The notes under the pieces are model-generated. The model searched no databases and had not been told where the DNA came from. It saw nothing but the letters and a program-made list of their open reading frames with translations. DNA of 64,000 nt from Agrobacterium tumefaciens (lineage in GTDB: Bacteria; Pseudomonadota; Alphaproteobacteria; Rhizobiales; Rhizobiaceae). Location of the stretch: positions 496,001 through 560,000 of the forward strand of contig CP048485.1 in assembly GCA_025560025.1 (NCBI GenBank), written 5' to 3'. Positions within the stretch are counted from its first letter, which is position 1, and each line of letters begins with the position of its first letter. Of the stretch, positions 27,584 to 35,110 are shown in pieces. A program made the translations under genes and the position numbers.

Positions 27584-28042
27584 CTAAGGGCGCGCCAGAT
27601 TGTCCTTCAGTGCATTCACCCGGTCCCTGAGCTGCGCCAGTTCCTCCAGTCCGCAGCCGGTGGCGCCGCCGATTGCGGCCATGATCTTCACACCCTCTTT
27701 TTTGAGCTCGGCGCCCTTCGGTGTCATGGCCACCAGCACCTGCCGCTCGTCCACGGTGCCACGCTTGCGGGTGATAAGGCCCGCCTGTTCTAACCTTTTC
27801 AGCAGCGGTGAAAGGGTGCCGGAATCAAGGCCCAGCATTTCGCCGAGCGCCTTGACGGTGGAGGTCTGTTTTTCCCACAGCGCCATCATGACCAGATATT
27901 GCGGATAGGTCAGTCCGATCGGATCGAGCAGCGGCTTATAGGCCCGCGTGAAGGCGTGCGCCGCACCATAAAGGGCGAAGCATATCTGCTGGTCCAGCCT
28001 CAACAGGCTTTCCATCTTCGTGTCGTTGCCCTCTGCACCCAT
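27584..28042 (-). CDS. ohrR: Organic-hydroperoxide sensor/repressor OhrR (MarR family)
   Basis: A 152-residue MarR-type repressor. The redox-sensing cysteine is in LDQQICFALYGAAHAFTRAY near the N-terminus (about res. 21), with the tyrosines that hydrogen-bond it (ALYGA, TRAYKPLL) as in OhrR. The recognition helix region is KALGEMLGLDSGTLSPLLKR and the wing RKRGTVDERQVLVAMTPKG. ATG 28042 has GGAG 7 nt upstream. It is divergent from its target ohr, with a 193-nt intergenic region containing two AT-rich palindromes. Confidence 0.93.
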   Translation of the reverse strand: MGAEGNDTKMESLLRLDQQICFALYGAAHAFTRAYKPLLDPIGLTYPQYLVMMALWEKQTSTVKALGEMLGLDSGTLSPLLKRLEQAGLITRKRGTVDERQVLVAMTPKGAELKKEGVKIMAAIGGATGCGLEELAQLRDRVNALKDNLARP

Positions 28043-28162
28043 TGTTCTGCTCCAAAATAAACCGGGGAGGGAACAATCAGCCCCCGCTTTCGGTTCCTGC
28101 CGCATGGATGCGCGGCGAAATTTCGTGAAAACTATCGCAAAAAACGAATTTCCATTCAATGT

Positions 28163-28192
28163 GCAAAATTATATTGCGCACAATTTAATTGT
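28163..28192. promoter_or_regulatory. Two OhrR operator sites in the ohrR-ohr intergenic region
   Basis: Site 1, TGCAAAATTATATTGCGCA (28162-28180), is an imperfect AT-rich palindrome. Site 2, ACAATTTAATTGT (28180-28192), is a perfect 13-bp palindrome of the AATT...AATT type known for OhrR. They adjoin each other and lie about 45 nt before ohr, so one tract can control both divergent genes. Confidence 0.75.
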
Positions 28193-28235
28193 TCGCTATA
28201 AGAGATTCAACATCAACCCGAAGGGAGTAAATGCC

Positions 28236-28658
28236 ATGCCTATTCTCTATACGACCAAAGCATCCGCCACCGGTGGCCGCGCCGGCAACGCCAAGTCTGA
28301 AGACGGCGTTCTCGACGTCACCCTGACCGTTCCGAAGGAACTGGGCGGCGATGGCGCCACCGGCACCAATCCGGAGCAGCTTTTCGCTGCCGGTTATTCG
28401 GCCTGCTTCCTCGGCGCGCTGAAGTTTGTCGCCGGCAAGGAAAAGGTAAAGATTCCTGAAGACACGACTGTGACGGCGACCGTCGGTATCGGTCCGCGCG
28501 AAGACGGCGGCGGTTTCGGCATCGAAGTATCGTTGAAGGCGAATATTCCGGGCGTTGATCGCGAGGTTGCCGAAAAGCTGGTTGCCGCTGCCCATATCGT
28601 CTGCCCCTATAGCCACGCCATGCGTACCTCCACGGAAGTGCCGGTCTCGGTGGCCTGA
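28236..28658 (+). CDS. ohr: Organic hydroperoxide resistance peroxidase Ohr
   Basis: A 140-residue OsmC/Ohr-family thiol peroxidase that detoxifies organic (fatty acid) hydroperoxides. Both catalytic cysteines are visible: GYSACFLGAL (about res. 60) and AHIVCPYSHAMR (about 124). The Arg and Glu that shape the active site are in TGGRAGNAKSEDG and NPEQLFAAGYS. The ATG at 28236 has AAGGGAG 8 nt upstream; an ATG 5 nt earlier is out of frame. Divergent from OhrR, which represses it. Followed by a terminator at 28679. Confidence 0.95.
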   Translation: MPILYTTKASATGGRAGNAKSEDGVLDVTLTVPKELGGDGATGTNPEQLFAAGYSACFLGALKFVAGKEKVKIPEDTTVTATVGIGPREDGGGFGIEVSLKANIPGVDREVAEKLVAAAHIVCPYSHAMRTSTEVPVSVA

Positions 28659-28678
28659 TTTTGCGAGATTGAAAAGCG

Positions 28679-28699
28679 AGGCCGGGTTCATCCCGGCCT
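28679..28699 (+). terminator. Rho-independent terminator of ohr
   Basis: The stem AGGCCGGG/CCCGGCCT has loop TTCAT and is followed by TCTTGTTTTC, 20 nt after the ohr stop. Confidence 0.8.
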
Positions 28700-28729
28700 T
28701 CTTGTTTTCAGAAAGAAAAATGCTATATT

Positions 28730-28743
28730 CTTTCCAAGGAAAG
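28730..28743 (+). promoter_or_regulatory. Candidate autoregulatory operator of the Xre-RES module
   Basis: The inverted repeat CTTTCC-AA-GGAAAG is 10 nt before the antitoxin start and directly after TGCTATATT, an extended -10 candidate. The position (between -10 and start) fits self-repression by the Xre antitoxin. Confidence 0.5.
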
Positions 28744-28753
28744 GATATGCGCC

Positions 28754-29137
28754 ATGAATATTCACGCCAAGACCGCCAGTGATCCTGCATCGCAGGGCAG
28801 GGTCGTTACCAAGGCCGTCATCGCCGCTGCCGAGCGGCTGGGCCTGAACGCTGCCCGCACGGCGGATATTCTCGGTGTTTCCGCGCCCACGGTGTCGCGC
28901 ATGAAACGGCTCGATTTCCTGCTGGAACCGGGCGCAAAGTCCTTCGAGCTTGCGGTGTTGCTGATCCGGGTGTTTCGTTCGCTGGACGCCATCGCCGGCG
29001 GCGATGAGGCGGTCGCGAAAAACTGGCTGCGCAATCACAATACGGCGCTTGATGCCGTGCCTGCCGACAGACTCACCACCATTACCGGATTGATCGATGT
29101 CCTCTCCTATCTGGACGCCCGACGCGCTCCTGTCTGA
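28754..29137 (+). CDS. Xre/MbcA/ParS-type antitoxin
   Basis: A 127-residue antitoxin. The N-terminal half carries an HTH (LGLNAARTADILGVSAPTVSRMKRLDFLL) and the C-terminal half is the toxin-binding MbcA/ParS domain (FELAVLLIRVFRSLDAIAGGDEAVAKNWLRNHNTAL split over about res. 60-97). It neutralises the downstream RES toxin and probably represses the operon. Its last 41 nt overlap the toxin gene in another frame, a strong sign of translational coupling. The two ends of the module are marked by the ohr terminator and a family C repeat. Confidence 0.88.
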   Translation: MNIHAKTASDPASQGRVVTKAVIAAAERLGLNAARTADILGVSAPTVSRMKRLDFLLEPGAKSFELAVLLIRVFRSLDAIAGGDEAVAKNWLRNHNTALDAVPADRLTTITGLIDVLSYLDARRAPV

Positions 29138-29858
29138 AAAACGCGCCGCATCGGGAAAATACTGGCGGCTGGTGGAGGCGCAACATCAGGTTTCCACCAT
29201 GAAGCTGGTGGATACGGTGGAGGAGCAGTCGCTGCTGGAAGATATTCTGGAGGCGAGCAAGCGGCCGTTTCCGCCGGAATGCGCCGGTTTCGACTATCTT
29301 CTCGCCACGCCCTTCCGTTATGGCGCCGCCTATCCGCATGGCTCGCGTTTCCGCCGGGCAGGGTTCACCGAAGGCGTTTATTACGCCGCCGCCAGGGTGG
29401 AAACGGCGCTGGCGGAAATGGCCTTCTACCGGCTGCTGTTTTACGCGGAATCCCCCGGCACGCCGTTACCCGCCAATCCCGCCGACTATTCCGCCTTTGC
29501 CGCCCGTGTCGCGACTGATGCGGCGCTTGATCTGACGAAGCCGAAACTGAGCCGGGACGAGGCGCACTGGAGCGACCTGCAGAATTACGAGCCATGCCAG
29601 GCGCTCGCCGAGCAGGCACGGCTGGCAAAGATCGAGGCCATTCTTTATCGCTCGGTGCGCGATCCCGCAGGCGGCCTCAACATTGCCATCCTGTCGCCAA
29701 AAGCCTTTGCCGCAAAAGCGCCGGTGGAACGGATGAGCTGGCGCATTCACCTGTCCAAAACCGGGGTGCAGGCGCTTTGCGAATTTCCGATGCGCAGAAC
29801 CGGTTTTTCGGTTTCGGATTTTGCCGGTGATTCGCGTCTGGCGGGTCTGTTGGGTTGA
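29097..29858 (+). CDS. RES-domain toxin (NAD+-depleting family)
   Basis: A 253-residue RES-domain protein, partner of the Xre antitoxin. RES toxins (MbcT, ParT and relatives) degrade or modify NAD+, or ADP-ribosylate targets. The family name residues are visible in order: the first Arg in KYWRLVEA (about res. 24), Glu in VETALAEMAFYR, and the closing Ser region SVRDPAGGLNIAIL. ATG 29097 lies inside the antitoxin gene (41-nt overlap). The mature domain may start a little later, but the WRLVEAQHQVSTMKLVDT block is well conserved. No third gene. Confidence 0.88.
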   Translation: MSSPIWTPDALLSEKRAASGKYWRLVEAQHQVSTMKLVDTVEEQSLLEDILEASKRPFPPECAGFDYLLATPFRYGAAYPHGSRFRRAGFTEGVYYAAARVETALAEMAFYRLLFYAESPGTPLPANPADYSAFAARVATDAALDLTKPKLSRDEAHWSDLQNYEPCQALAEQARLAKIEAILYRSVRDPAGGLNIAILSPKAFAAKAPVERMSWRIHLSKTGVQALCEFPMRRTGFSVSDFAGDSRLAGLLG

Positions 29859-29889
29859 TTCTCGTCTGTTAGGCAGGACATCGCCGGCT

Positions 29890-30015
29890 GTTTCTTCTCC
29901 CCGAGGGGGAGAAGGTGGCCCGAAGGGTCGGATGAGGGGGCAACGGCAGCGATGGACCGCACCCCTGCCCCCTCATCCCGCTGCCGCGGACTTCTCCCCC
30001 TGGGGGAGAAGAAAC
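29890..30015. repeat. Intergenic palindromic repeat, family C
   Basis: Outer arms GTTTCTTCTCCCC (29890 on) and GGGGAGAAGAAAC (to 30015). Inside are TGGCCCGAAGGGTCGGATGA and CCCCCTCATCCCGCTGCC, which pair as inner arms. Distinct from families A and B. It fills the gap after the RES toxin gene. Confidence 0.75.
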
Positions 30016-30066
30016 AAGCGGCATCCCTACAGTCTAATCGGGCCTAGCCGTAAGTTCGGACAGCCC

Positions 30067-30489
30067 TTACTGCTTCGCCACACGCGCACGCAACTCCTCC
30101 ACATGCGCGGCGATTTCCGGGGTCACCGCATCGCCGAAATCTTCCATTTCAAACATCGGGCGAATTTCGATCTCGCTTTTTTCCAGCATCGGGTTGGGGC
30201 AGCGTTTTACCCATTCCACCGCCTCATCCATGTCCTTCACCTGCCAGAGCCAGAAGCCGGCAACCAGTTCGTTGGTATGCGGGAAGGGGCCGTCGATCAC
30301 GCTGCGGCTGTCGCCGTCAAAAACGATCCGCTTGCCCTTCGAGGAGGGGTGCAGGCCGTCACCGGAAAGCATGATGCCGGCATTGACCAGTTCCTCGTTG
30401 AATTTCCCCATCGCCTCCATCAGCTCGGTCGTCGGCATGACGCCATCTTCGCTGCTTTTGGTGGCCTTCACAAAAACGATGACACGCAT
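30067..30489 (-). CDS. YCII-related (DGPF domain) protein
   Basis: A 140-residue protein of the YCII/DGPF superfamily, a ferredoxin-like dimeric fold of uncertain function, often near sigma factors or regulators. Diagnostic blocks are MRVIVFVKATKSSEDG at the N-terminus and VIDGPFPHTNELVAGFWLWQV in the middle, with DGPF giving the family name. AAGGAGG precedes the ATG at 30489. It lies downstream of the MarR gene on the same strand with 101 nt between, and might be in its regulon. Confidence 0.82.
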   Translation of the reverse strand: MRVIVFVKATKSSEDGVMPTTELMEAMGKFNEELVNAGIMLSGDGLHPSSKGKRIVFDGDSRSVIDGPFPHTNELVAGFWLWQVKDMDEAVEWVKRCPNPMLEKSEIEIRPMFEMEDFGDAVTPEIAAHVEELRARVAKQ

Positions 30490-30590
30490 TGTCTTTCCTC
30501 CTTGGTTGCGTCTTCCCGATAGTTTCGCCGTTCGGCGCGACGGCCCGATGACATTCTCACGGACAAAAGTGGCGATATGCCGCTTCCCTG

Positions 30591-31037
30591 TCAGCCGAGA
30601 TCGATGAGATCGCGGCGCAGCCGGTCAGGGTCGCCGCTGCCGATGCGGGCTTCTATTTCGGCATGGGTCTGTTCCCAGATGGGGAAGGCGGCGGCGAGCA
30701 CGGCCATGCCATCGGCCGTCAGCCGCAGGCGCTTGCCGCGCTTGTCCCTGGGGTCCTGCTCGATGCTGACCAGCCCGCGCCGCTCCAGCGGCTTCAGCGC
30801 CGCGGTCAGCGTCGTGCGGTCCATGGCCAGAAGATTGGCGACCGGCCCCATGGGCGGCGGTTCCGGCCGGTTGAGCGACATCAGCAGCGAAAACTGGCCA
30901 TTGTTGATGCCAACAGGCTTCAGCGCATTGTCGAACAGCCGCGCAAGCGCCCGCGCCGCACGCTGCGCATGCAGGCAGAGACACGCGTCCCGCACGAAAA
31001 GAGTTGCTGAAAAAGGAATCACGCTGGCGTTTGACAT
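30591..31037 (-). CDS. MarR-family transcriptional regulator
   Basis: A 148-residue winged-helix repressor: helix-turn-helix GPVANLLAMDRTTLTAALKPL and wing IEQDPRDKRGKRLRLTADG are clearly MarR. Two N-terminal cysteines (DACLCLHAQRAARAL, about res. 18 and 20) could be redox sensors, and the context (DUF899 thioredoxin-like operon next door) fits that idea. ATG 31037; a perfect palindrome GTTGATATCAAC lies 12 nt upstream. Divergent from the DUF899-DUF1579-VOC operon. Confidence 0.85.
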   Translation of the reverse strand: MSNASVIPFSATLFVRDACLCLHAQRAARALARLFDNALKPVGINNGQFSLLMSLNRPEPPPMGPVANLLAMDRTTLTAALKPLERRGLVSIEQDPRDKRGKRLRLTADGMAVLAAAFPIWEQTHAEIEARIGSGDPDRLRRDLIDLG

Positions 31038-31048
31038 GGGATAAATAT

Positions 31049-31060
31049 GTTGATATCAAC
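31049..31060. promoter_or_regulatory. Candidate MarR operator
   Basis: GTTGATATCAAC is a perfect 12-bp palindrome between the divergent MarR gene and the DUF899 operon, just upstream of the MarR start. The core TTGATATCAA is typical of several MarR-family sites. Confidence 0.65.
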
Positions 31061-31187
31061 CTAATTAGTCAAGCGGAACTTGATGCCCCGCTGATGGTTT
31101 TATTGACTTTCAATGCAGAAATAGGCGGCGCGCTGCGTGGGAGCGGAGTGGTGCCGTGGTGAAAGACGGATCCAAGGAGGAAAGATC

Positions 31188-31916
31188 ATGTCTCATCCCG
31201 TTGTTTCGAATGAAGAGTGGATTGCGGCGCGCCGCGACCTGCTGGTGAAGGAAAAGGAACTGACCCGTGCGCGTGACAGGCTGAACGAAGCGCGGCGTGC
31301 ATTGCCCTGGGAAGAGGTGACGAAGGACTATATTTTCGATGCGCCTTCCGGCCCGAAATCGCTGAAGGAACTCTTTGGCACCTGCAGTCAGCTCATCGTT
31401 TATCACTTCATGCTGGCCCCTGACTGGGAAGAGGGCTGCACGGGCTGTTCCTTTTTCGCCGACCATGTCGATGGTGCGCTGGTTCACCTCAAACATGGCG
31501 ATGCGGCCTTCGTTGCGGTCTCCCGCGCGCCGCTCGACAAGATCGAGGGCTACAGACGCCGCATGGGCTGGAAGTTTCCATGGGTTTCGGCTGATGGCAG
31601 CGACTTCAACTACGACTATCAGGCCTCCTTCCGCGATGAGGATATAGAGAGCGGGGCTATCACCTATAATTACCGTGAAATCGAGCCGATGGGCGACCTG
31701 AAGGACCTGCACGGTATCAGCGTTTTCGCCAAGGGCGAGGACGGCAAGATCTACCACACCTATTCCACCTATGCCCGTGGTGCGGAACAGACGCTCGGCA
31801 CGCTGATGCTGCTCGATCTGGTGCCAAAAGGCCGTAATGAAGACGAGGTAATGGATTGGGTGCGGCGGCACGACCAGTATGAGGACGAGCCGAAGGCCGC
31901 ATCCTGCTGCCACTGA
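31188..31916 (+). CDS. DUF899 thioredoxin-like protein
   Basis: A 242-residue DUF899 protein, a predicted thioredoxin-fold enzyme. Blocks typical of the family: EEWIAARRDLLVKEKELTRA (coiled N-terminus), LFGTCSQLIVYHFML, EEGCTGCSFFAD (CxxC where thioredoxins have their active site), GWKFPWVSADGSDFNYDY and the C-terminal DEVMDWVRRHDQY. AAGGAGGAAA precedes ATG 31188; a frame extending to 31137 has no ribosome site. First gene of a three-gene operon with DUF1579 and VOC proteins. Possibly redox or xenobiotic defence under the divergent MarR. Confidence 0.85.
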   Translation: MSHPVVSNEEWIAARRDLLVKEKELTRARDRLNEARRALPWEEVTKDYIFDAPSGPKSLKELFGTCSQLIVYHFMLAPDWEEGCTGCSFFADHVDGALVHLKHGDAAFVAVSRAPLDKIEGYRRRMGWKFPWVSADGSDFNYDYQASFRDEDIESGAITYNYREIEPMGDLKDLHGISVFAKGEDGKIYHTYSTYARGAEQTLGTLMLLDLVPKGRNEDEVMDWVRRHDQYEDEPKAASCCH

Positions 31917-31943
31917 AAACAGACAGACGAGGAGGAGACGACA

Positions 31944-32432
31944 ATGGAAATGGAAAGCGTCACGCCGCAGAAGGAACACGAATTCCTGTCGAGGCTCGTG
32001 GGCGACTGGGTCATGACTGCCGGCCATGATGGATACAATCCCGATGATCCGAACCAGCGTTTCACAGAGACCGTCCGCTCCATCGGCGGGTTGTGGATCA
32101 TCGGCGAAGGCACGGGCAGGATGCCCGATGGCGACCAGATGACGGCCGTGATCACGGTGGGCTTCGACCCGGCCAAGGGCAATTTCGTCGGCACCTGGGT
32201 GGGGTCGATGATGACCCATCTCTGGGTCTACAGGGGCTGGCTGGAAAATGACGGCAAAACCCTGACGCTGGAAGCGGAAGGCCCGGCCTTTGACGGTTCC
32301 GGCCGCATCGATACCTATCACGATGTGCTGGTGCTGCATGACGACAACCACCGCAGCTTTTCCGGCAGCGTCAAGCAGCCGGATGGCAGCTTCAAGACCT
32401 TCATGACATCGGAGTTCCGGCGCAAGGCGTAA
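31944..32432 (+). CDS. DUF1579 family protein
   Basis: A 162-residue beta-rich protein. The pattern HEFLSRLVGDWVMTAGHDGY, GGLWIIGEGTG, TAVITVGFDPAKGNFVGTWV and LTLEAEGPAFDG fits DUF1579, a lipocalin/nitrobindin-like beta-barrel family of unknown function. Ribosome site GAGGAGGAGA before ATG 31944. Second gene of the operon, 27 nt after the DUF899 stop; the next is 94 nt later. Confidence 0.82.
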   Translation: MEMESVTPQKEHEFLSRLVGDWVMTAGHDGYNPDDPNQRFTETVRSIGGLWIIGEGTGRMPDGDQMTAVITVGFDPAKGNFVGTWVGSMMTHLWVYRGWLENDGKTLTLEAEGPAFDGSGRIDTYHDVLVLHDDNHRSFSGSVKQPDGSFKTFMTSEFRRKA

Positions 32433-32526
32433 AGCCGCGCCGGAATTCATCTGTACCAGAAGCGCCGCCGCATCCCGCAGCGGATAATCGCTGAAACCTC
32501 GCACCAAGATCTCCGGAGGAGACGAC

Positions 32527-33306
32527 ATGTCCGATACACACGGAAAATTCATATGGGTCGAGCTGATGACGCCTGACATGGAGGCGGCAGCCCGCTTTTA
32601 TGGCCATGCCATCGGCTGGCAGACCAAGGATTTCGGTTCGCCGGAAATGCCCTATCTCGTGCTGGAAGCCGACGGCAAAGGCATGGGCGGCATCATGGAA
32701 CTGACCGAGGAACACAAGGGCCAGGGCATTCCGCCGAACTGGACCGGTTATGTCTCCGTCGACGACGTCGATGCCTCGGCAAAACAATTCGAGGCAAAGG
32801 GCGGCTCCGTCATGCGCCAGCCGCAGGACATTCCCGAAATCGGCCGCTTTGCGGTGGTGGCCGATCCCTATGGCGCGGTTCTGTGCATCATGACCCCGCT
32901 GCCGATGGACAGCGGCGGTTTCCCCGAGGACATGCAGAGCAAGCAGGGGCATGTCGGCTGGTACGAACTGATGACGGGCGATGTGGATGGAGCGACCGCC
33001 TTTTACGGCGAAGTTTTCGGCTGGACCAAGGACCATGATTTCGACATGGGCGAAATGGGGCCGTACCGCATCTTTGCCCATAACGGCAAAGCCATCGGCG
33101 GCATGATGAAACGCATGCCGCAGGTACCCGTCTGTTATTGGGGTTATTACTTCAATGTCGACGGTATCGATGACGCCATCACCCGCATCAGTACCGGCGG
33201 CGGCAAGGTCGTCAACGGCCCGATGGAAGTGCCCGGTGAGAGCTGGATCGTCAATTGCCAGGACCCGCAAGGCGCTTTCTTCTCGCTGGTTTCGCAGAAG
33301 AAATAA
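32527..33306 (+). CDS. Two-domain VOC (glyoxalase/extradiol fold) protein
   Basis: A 259-residue protein made of two tandem VOC domains. The first starts GKFIWVELMTPDMEAAARFYGHAIGW split by the usual FY-x(5)-GW signature; the second starts at about res. 138 with GHVGWYELMTGDVDGATAFYG. The pattern resembles hydroxylase-like VOC proteins linked with YCII and DUF899/DUF1579 genes. Such proteins bind metal or small hydrophobic ligands; no specific activity can be deduced. CGGAGGAGA precedes ATG 32527. Last gene of the operon, followed by a very strong bidirectional terminator. Confidence 0.85.
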   Translation: MSDTHGKFIWVELMTPDMEAAARFYGHAIGWQTKDFGSPEMPYLVLEADGKGMGGIMELTEEHKGQGIPPNWTGYVSVDDVDASAKQFEAKGGSVMRQPQDIPEIGRFAVVADPYGAVLCIMTPLPMDSGGFPEDMQSKQGHVGWYELMTGDVDGATAFYGEVFGWTKDHDFDMGEMGPYRIFAHNGKAIGGMMKRMPQVPVCYWGYYFNVDGIDDAITRISTGGGKVVNGPMEVPGESWIVNCQDPQGAFFSLVSQKK

Positions 33307-33313
33307 CAATTCA

Positions 33314-33347
33314 CACCCCTCCCGCCATCGAGCTGGCGGGAGGGGTG
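33314..33347. terminator. Bidirectional terminator between VOC operon and ABC-F gene
   Basis: A perfect 14-bp stem, CACCCCTCCCGCCA/TGGCGGGAGGGGTG, with loop TCGAGC, 7 nt after the VOC stop and 16 nt from the ABC-F stop on the other strand. Very stable hairpin; T-runs are short. Confidence 0.75.
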
Positions 33348-33362
33348 ATTTGCCAGAGGCGG

Positions 33363-34877
33363 TTATGCCGAGGCGAAAAACGCTTCCGGGTCCTCGACCT
33401 CTACCAGTTTGCGTTTCTCTATCAGCCAGAAACGGGTTCCGACCGCCCGCACGAAACTTCTGTCATGTGAAATGAGGATGCAGCTGGCCTCACGGCCGGT
33501 AATCTCCGCCTCCAGCGCTTCCTGCCCTTCAATGTCCAGATGGTTGGTGGGCTCGTCGAGCAGGTAGAAATTCGGCTCCGCCAGCCGCAGCGCCAGCATG
33601 GCCAGCCGCGCCTTCTGCCCACCGGAAAGCGTTGCGATGCGGCGCTTCTGCATTTCCATGTCGATCCCCGCACTTGCAAGCAGGCCGTGCACACGCTGGT
33701 CGCCAATGTCGAAACGGCGCATCAGGAGCGCGAAGGCTGTGCTGTCGTCATCGATTTCGGCAAGCGACTGATCGACATAGCCTGCTACCAGCGAAGGCGT
33801 GGCCTTTATGCCGTCCTGCATCTGGCCAGCGTCCGTTATCGCCTGCTTCAGAAGCGAGATCAGCCGCGTCTTGCCGACGCCGTTGCGGCCGAGAATGACG
33901 ACGCGGTCGCCCTGGCGGATAAATTGCCGTCCGGTGCGGAACAGCAATGTCCCGTCTGGTATCGAGACCGGGATATCTTCCAGTGTAATCAGGACCTTGG
34001 CATGGGTGCCGCGATTGGCGAGCTGGATTTTGCCGGCTGATCGTTCCTGATGTGCAGGCCGGGCTTTTTCCTCCAGCTTTTCGGCGCGCTGGCGCAACTG
34101 CTTGGTCTTGATGGTCAAAAGATCGCTGCCGGAATTGATGCCGATATTGTTAAGCTTCGCGGCCTGCCGGCGCAATTGCTGCGCGGTCTTCATGTCCCGC
34201 TGGAAACGCCGTTCGTCGGCGGCATCCTCCTCGGCGAGTGCCGCACGCGCGTGGCTATAGGGCAGGCGGAAGAGCGCCGAATTTTCCGGCCGCAGAAACA
34301 GCGTGGTTCTCGTGACATTGTCGAGGAAGGCGCGGTCATGGCTGACAATGACGACCGCCGTATCGCGCGGCAGCTGCCCCATCCAGTTTTCCAGCACGTT
34401 GATTTTTTCAAGATCGAGATGGTTGGTCGGCTCGTCGAGCAGGAGAACATCCGGCTCGGTGATCCAGGCCCGCGCCAGCATGGCAAGCCTCTGCCAGCCA
34501 CCGCTCAGCTCTTTCAAAAGGCGCTGACGATAGGGCTCCGGCACCATCATGGCGTCGAAGATAATATCGGCGCGCCAGCTCTCATTGTCGATCGCATCCG
34601 CCGGCAGGGCGGAAAGCACGGCGTCCCGCATCGTCTGTTCCAGAAGCGCCGAAGGCAGGTGCTGATGGACGATGGACTGCGTCAGCCCGCGCAGCCGGGT
34701 AATATCGCCGCTGGTGGCGTCCAGTTCACCGGCAAGGCAATTGAGCAGGGTGGACTTGCCGCAGCCATTCGCCGCCACGATGCCGATGCGGTCTCCCGCA
34801 TTCACGGTGAGGCTGAGATTGGAGAAAAGCGGTTTTCCCAGAATGATTCCGAGATTGCGAAGCGTGATAAGGGTCAT
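33363..34877 (-). CDS. ABC-F ATPase (translation factor / ribosome-protection type)
   Basis: A 504-residue soluble protein with two ABC domains and no membrane part. ABC1: Walker A GIVAANGCGKSTLLN (res. 33 on), signature LSGGWQR, Walker B LLLDEPTNHLDLEK. Interdomain linker about res. 230-300 (RRQAAKLNNIGINSGSDLL...). ABC2: GRNGVGKTRLI, LSGGQKARLA, YLLDEPTNHLDIEG. The family acts in the ribosomal E site; some members give antibiotic resistance. Signature 1 (LSGGW) departs from the usual LSGGE/Q. The ribosome site is weak (GAGA, 8 nt from ATG), and a hairpin (34896-34920) stands just upstream. A leader peptide and alternative hairpins precede the gene, which suggests induction by ribosome stress, as in ARE ABC-F genes. 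Which drug, if any, is unknown. Confidence 0.88.
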   Translation of the reverse strand: MTLITLRNLGIILGKPLFSNLSLTVNAGDRIGIVAANGCGKSTLLNCLAGELDATSGDITRLRGLTQSIVHQHLPSALLEQTMRDAVLSALPADAIDNESWRADIIFDAMMVPEPYRQRLLKELSGGWQRLAMLARAWITEPDVLLLDEPTNHLDLEKINVLENWMGQLPRDTAVVIVSHDRAFLDNVTRTTLFLRPENSALFRLPYSHARAALAEEDAADERRFQRDMKTAQQLRRQAAKLNNIGINSGSDLLTIKTKQLRQRAEKLEEKARPAHQERSAGKIQLANRGTHAKVLITLEDIPVSIPDGTLLFRTGRQFIRQGDRVVILGRNGVGKTRLISLLKQAITDAGQMQDGIKATPSLVAGYVDQSLAEIDDDSTAFALLMRRFDIGDQRVHGLLASAGIDMEMQKRRIATLSGGQKARLAMLALRLAEPNFYLLDEPTNHLDIEGQEALEAEITGREASCILISHDRSFVRAVGTRFWLIEKRKLVEVEDPEAFFASA

Positions 34878-34895
34878 GAAGTCGTCTCTGGCAAA

Positions 34896-35093
34896 CGGAC
34901 CAGCAACGAGCCGTGGTCCGCCGCCATGGGCAGGACTGCGTTCAGCTCGAGTTGGTCAGTTATGAAAAATGCGCAACCGCAGACATGCTGCTTTCTGCGC
35001 GGCCTTTTGGGCAAACCAGAGTGTTGGTGTTCCGGTCAGCCCTGCAAACGCATCTGCAGGGCAAAAAGGTGGCAGAGCTGGCGGTTGCGCCAG
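34896..35093 (-). promoter_or_regulatory. Apparent ribosome-mediated attenuator of the ABC-F gene
   Basis: On the minus strand, in order: hairpin 1 CTGGCG-CAAC-CGCCAG (35093-35078) inside the leader ORF; hairpin 2 GCCCTGCA-N8-TGCAGGGC (35062-35039) at its stop codon; a terminator-like hairpin (GCGCA/TGCGC with inner GCAG/CTGC, about 35000-34971) directly followed by ATTTTTC; then stem CGGACCA/TGGTCCG (34920-34896) before the ABC-F start. GCGCAACCGC of hairpin 1 (35090-35081) is exactly complementary to GCGGTTGCGC of the terminator arm (34980-34971). Translating the leader would decide between the two structures. The layout is seen; the mechanism is inferred. Confidence 0.65.
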
Positions 35094-35110
35094 AAGCAGG
35101 AAATATCCAT
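35036..35110 (-). CDS. 24-residue leader peptide upstream of the ABC-F gene
   Basis: An ATG at 35110 with AAAGGAGG 6 nt upstream opens a 24-codon frame, MDISCFWRNRQLCHLFALQM followed by RLQG, ending at TGA 35036. The ribosome site is much stronger than that of the ABC-F gene itself, 158 nt downstream. The peptide covers hairpins 1 and 2 of the attenuator. It is Cys/Arg/Phe-rich and has no export signal. It resembles regulatory leader peptides of drug-inducible ribosome protection genes in position and length, not in sequence. Confidence 0.65.
   Translation of the reverse strand: MDISCFWRNRQLCHLFALQMRLQG

Noticed and set aside
29890..30015. Possible Rho-independent terminator or small RNA after the RES toxin gene
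   Set aside because: The structure is a repeat-family element with nested arms and no T-run; kept only as a repeat.
31110..32579. A 489-codon minus-strand frame opposite DUF899 and DUF1579 genes
   Set aside because: It crosses two genes and their intergenic ribosome sites; the plus-strand genes have strong AAGGAGG-type sites.
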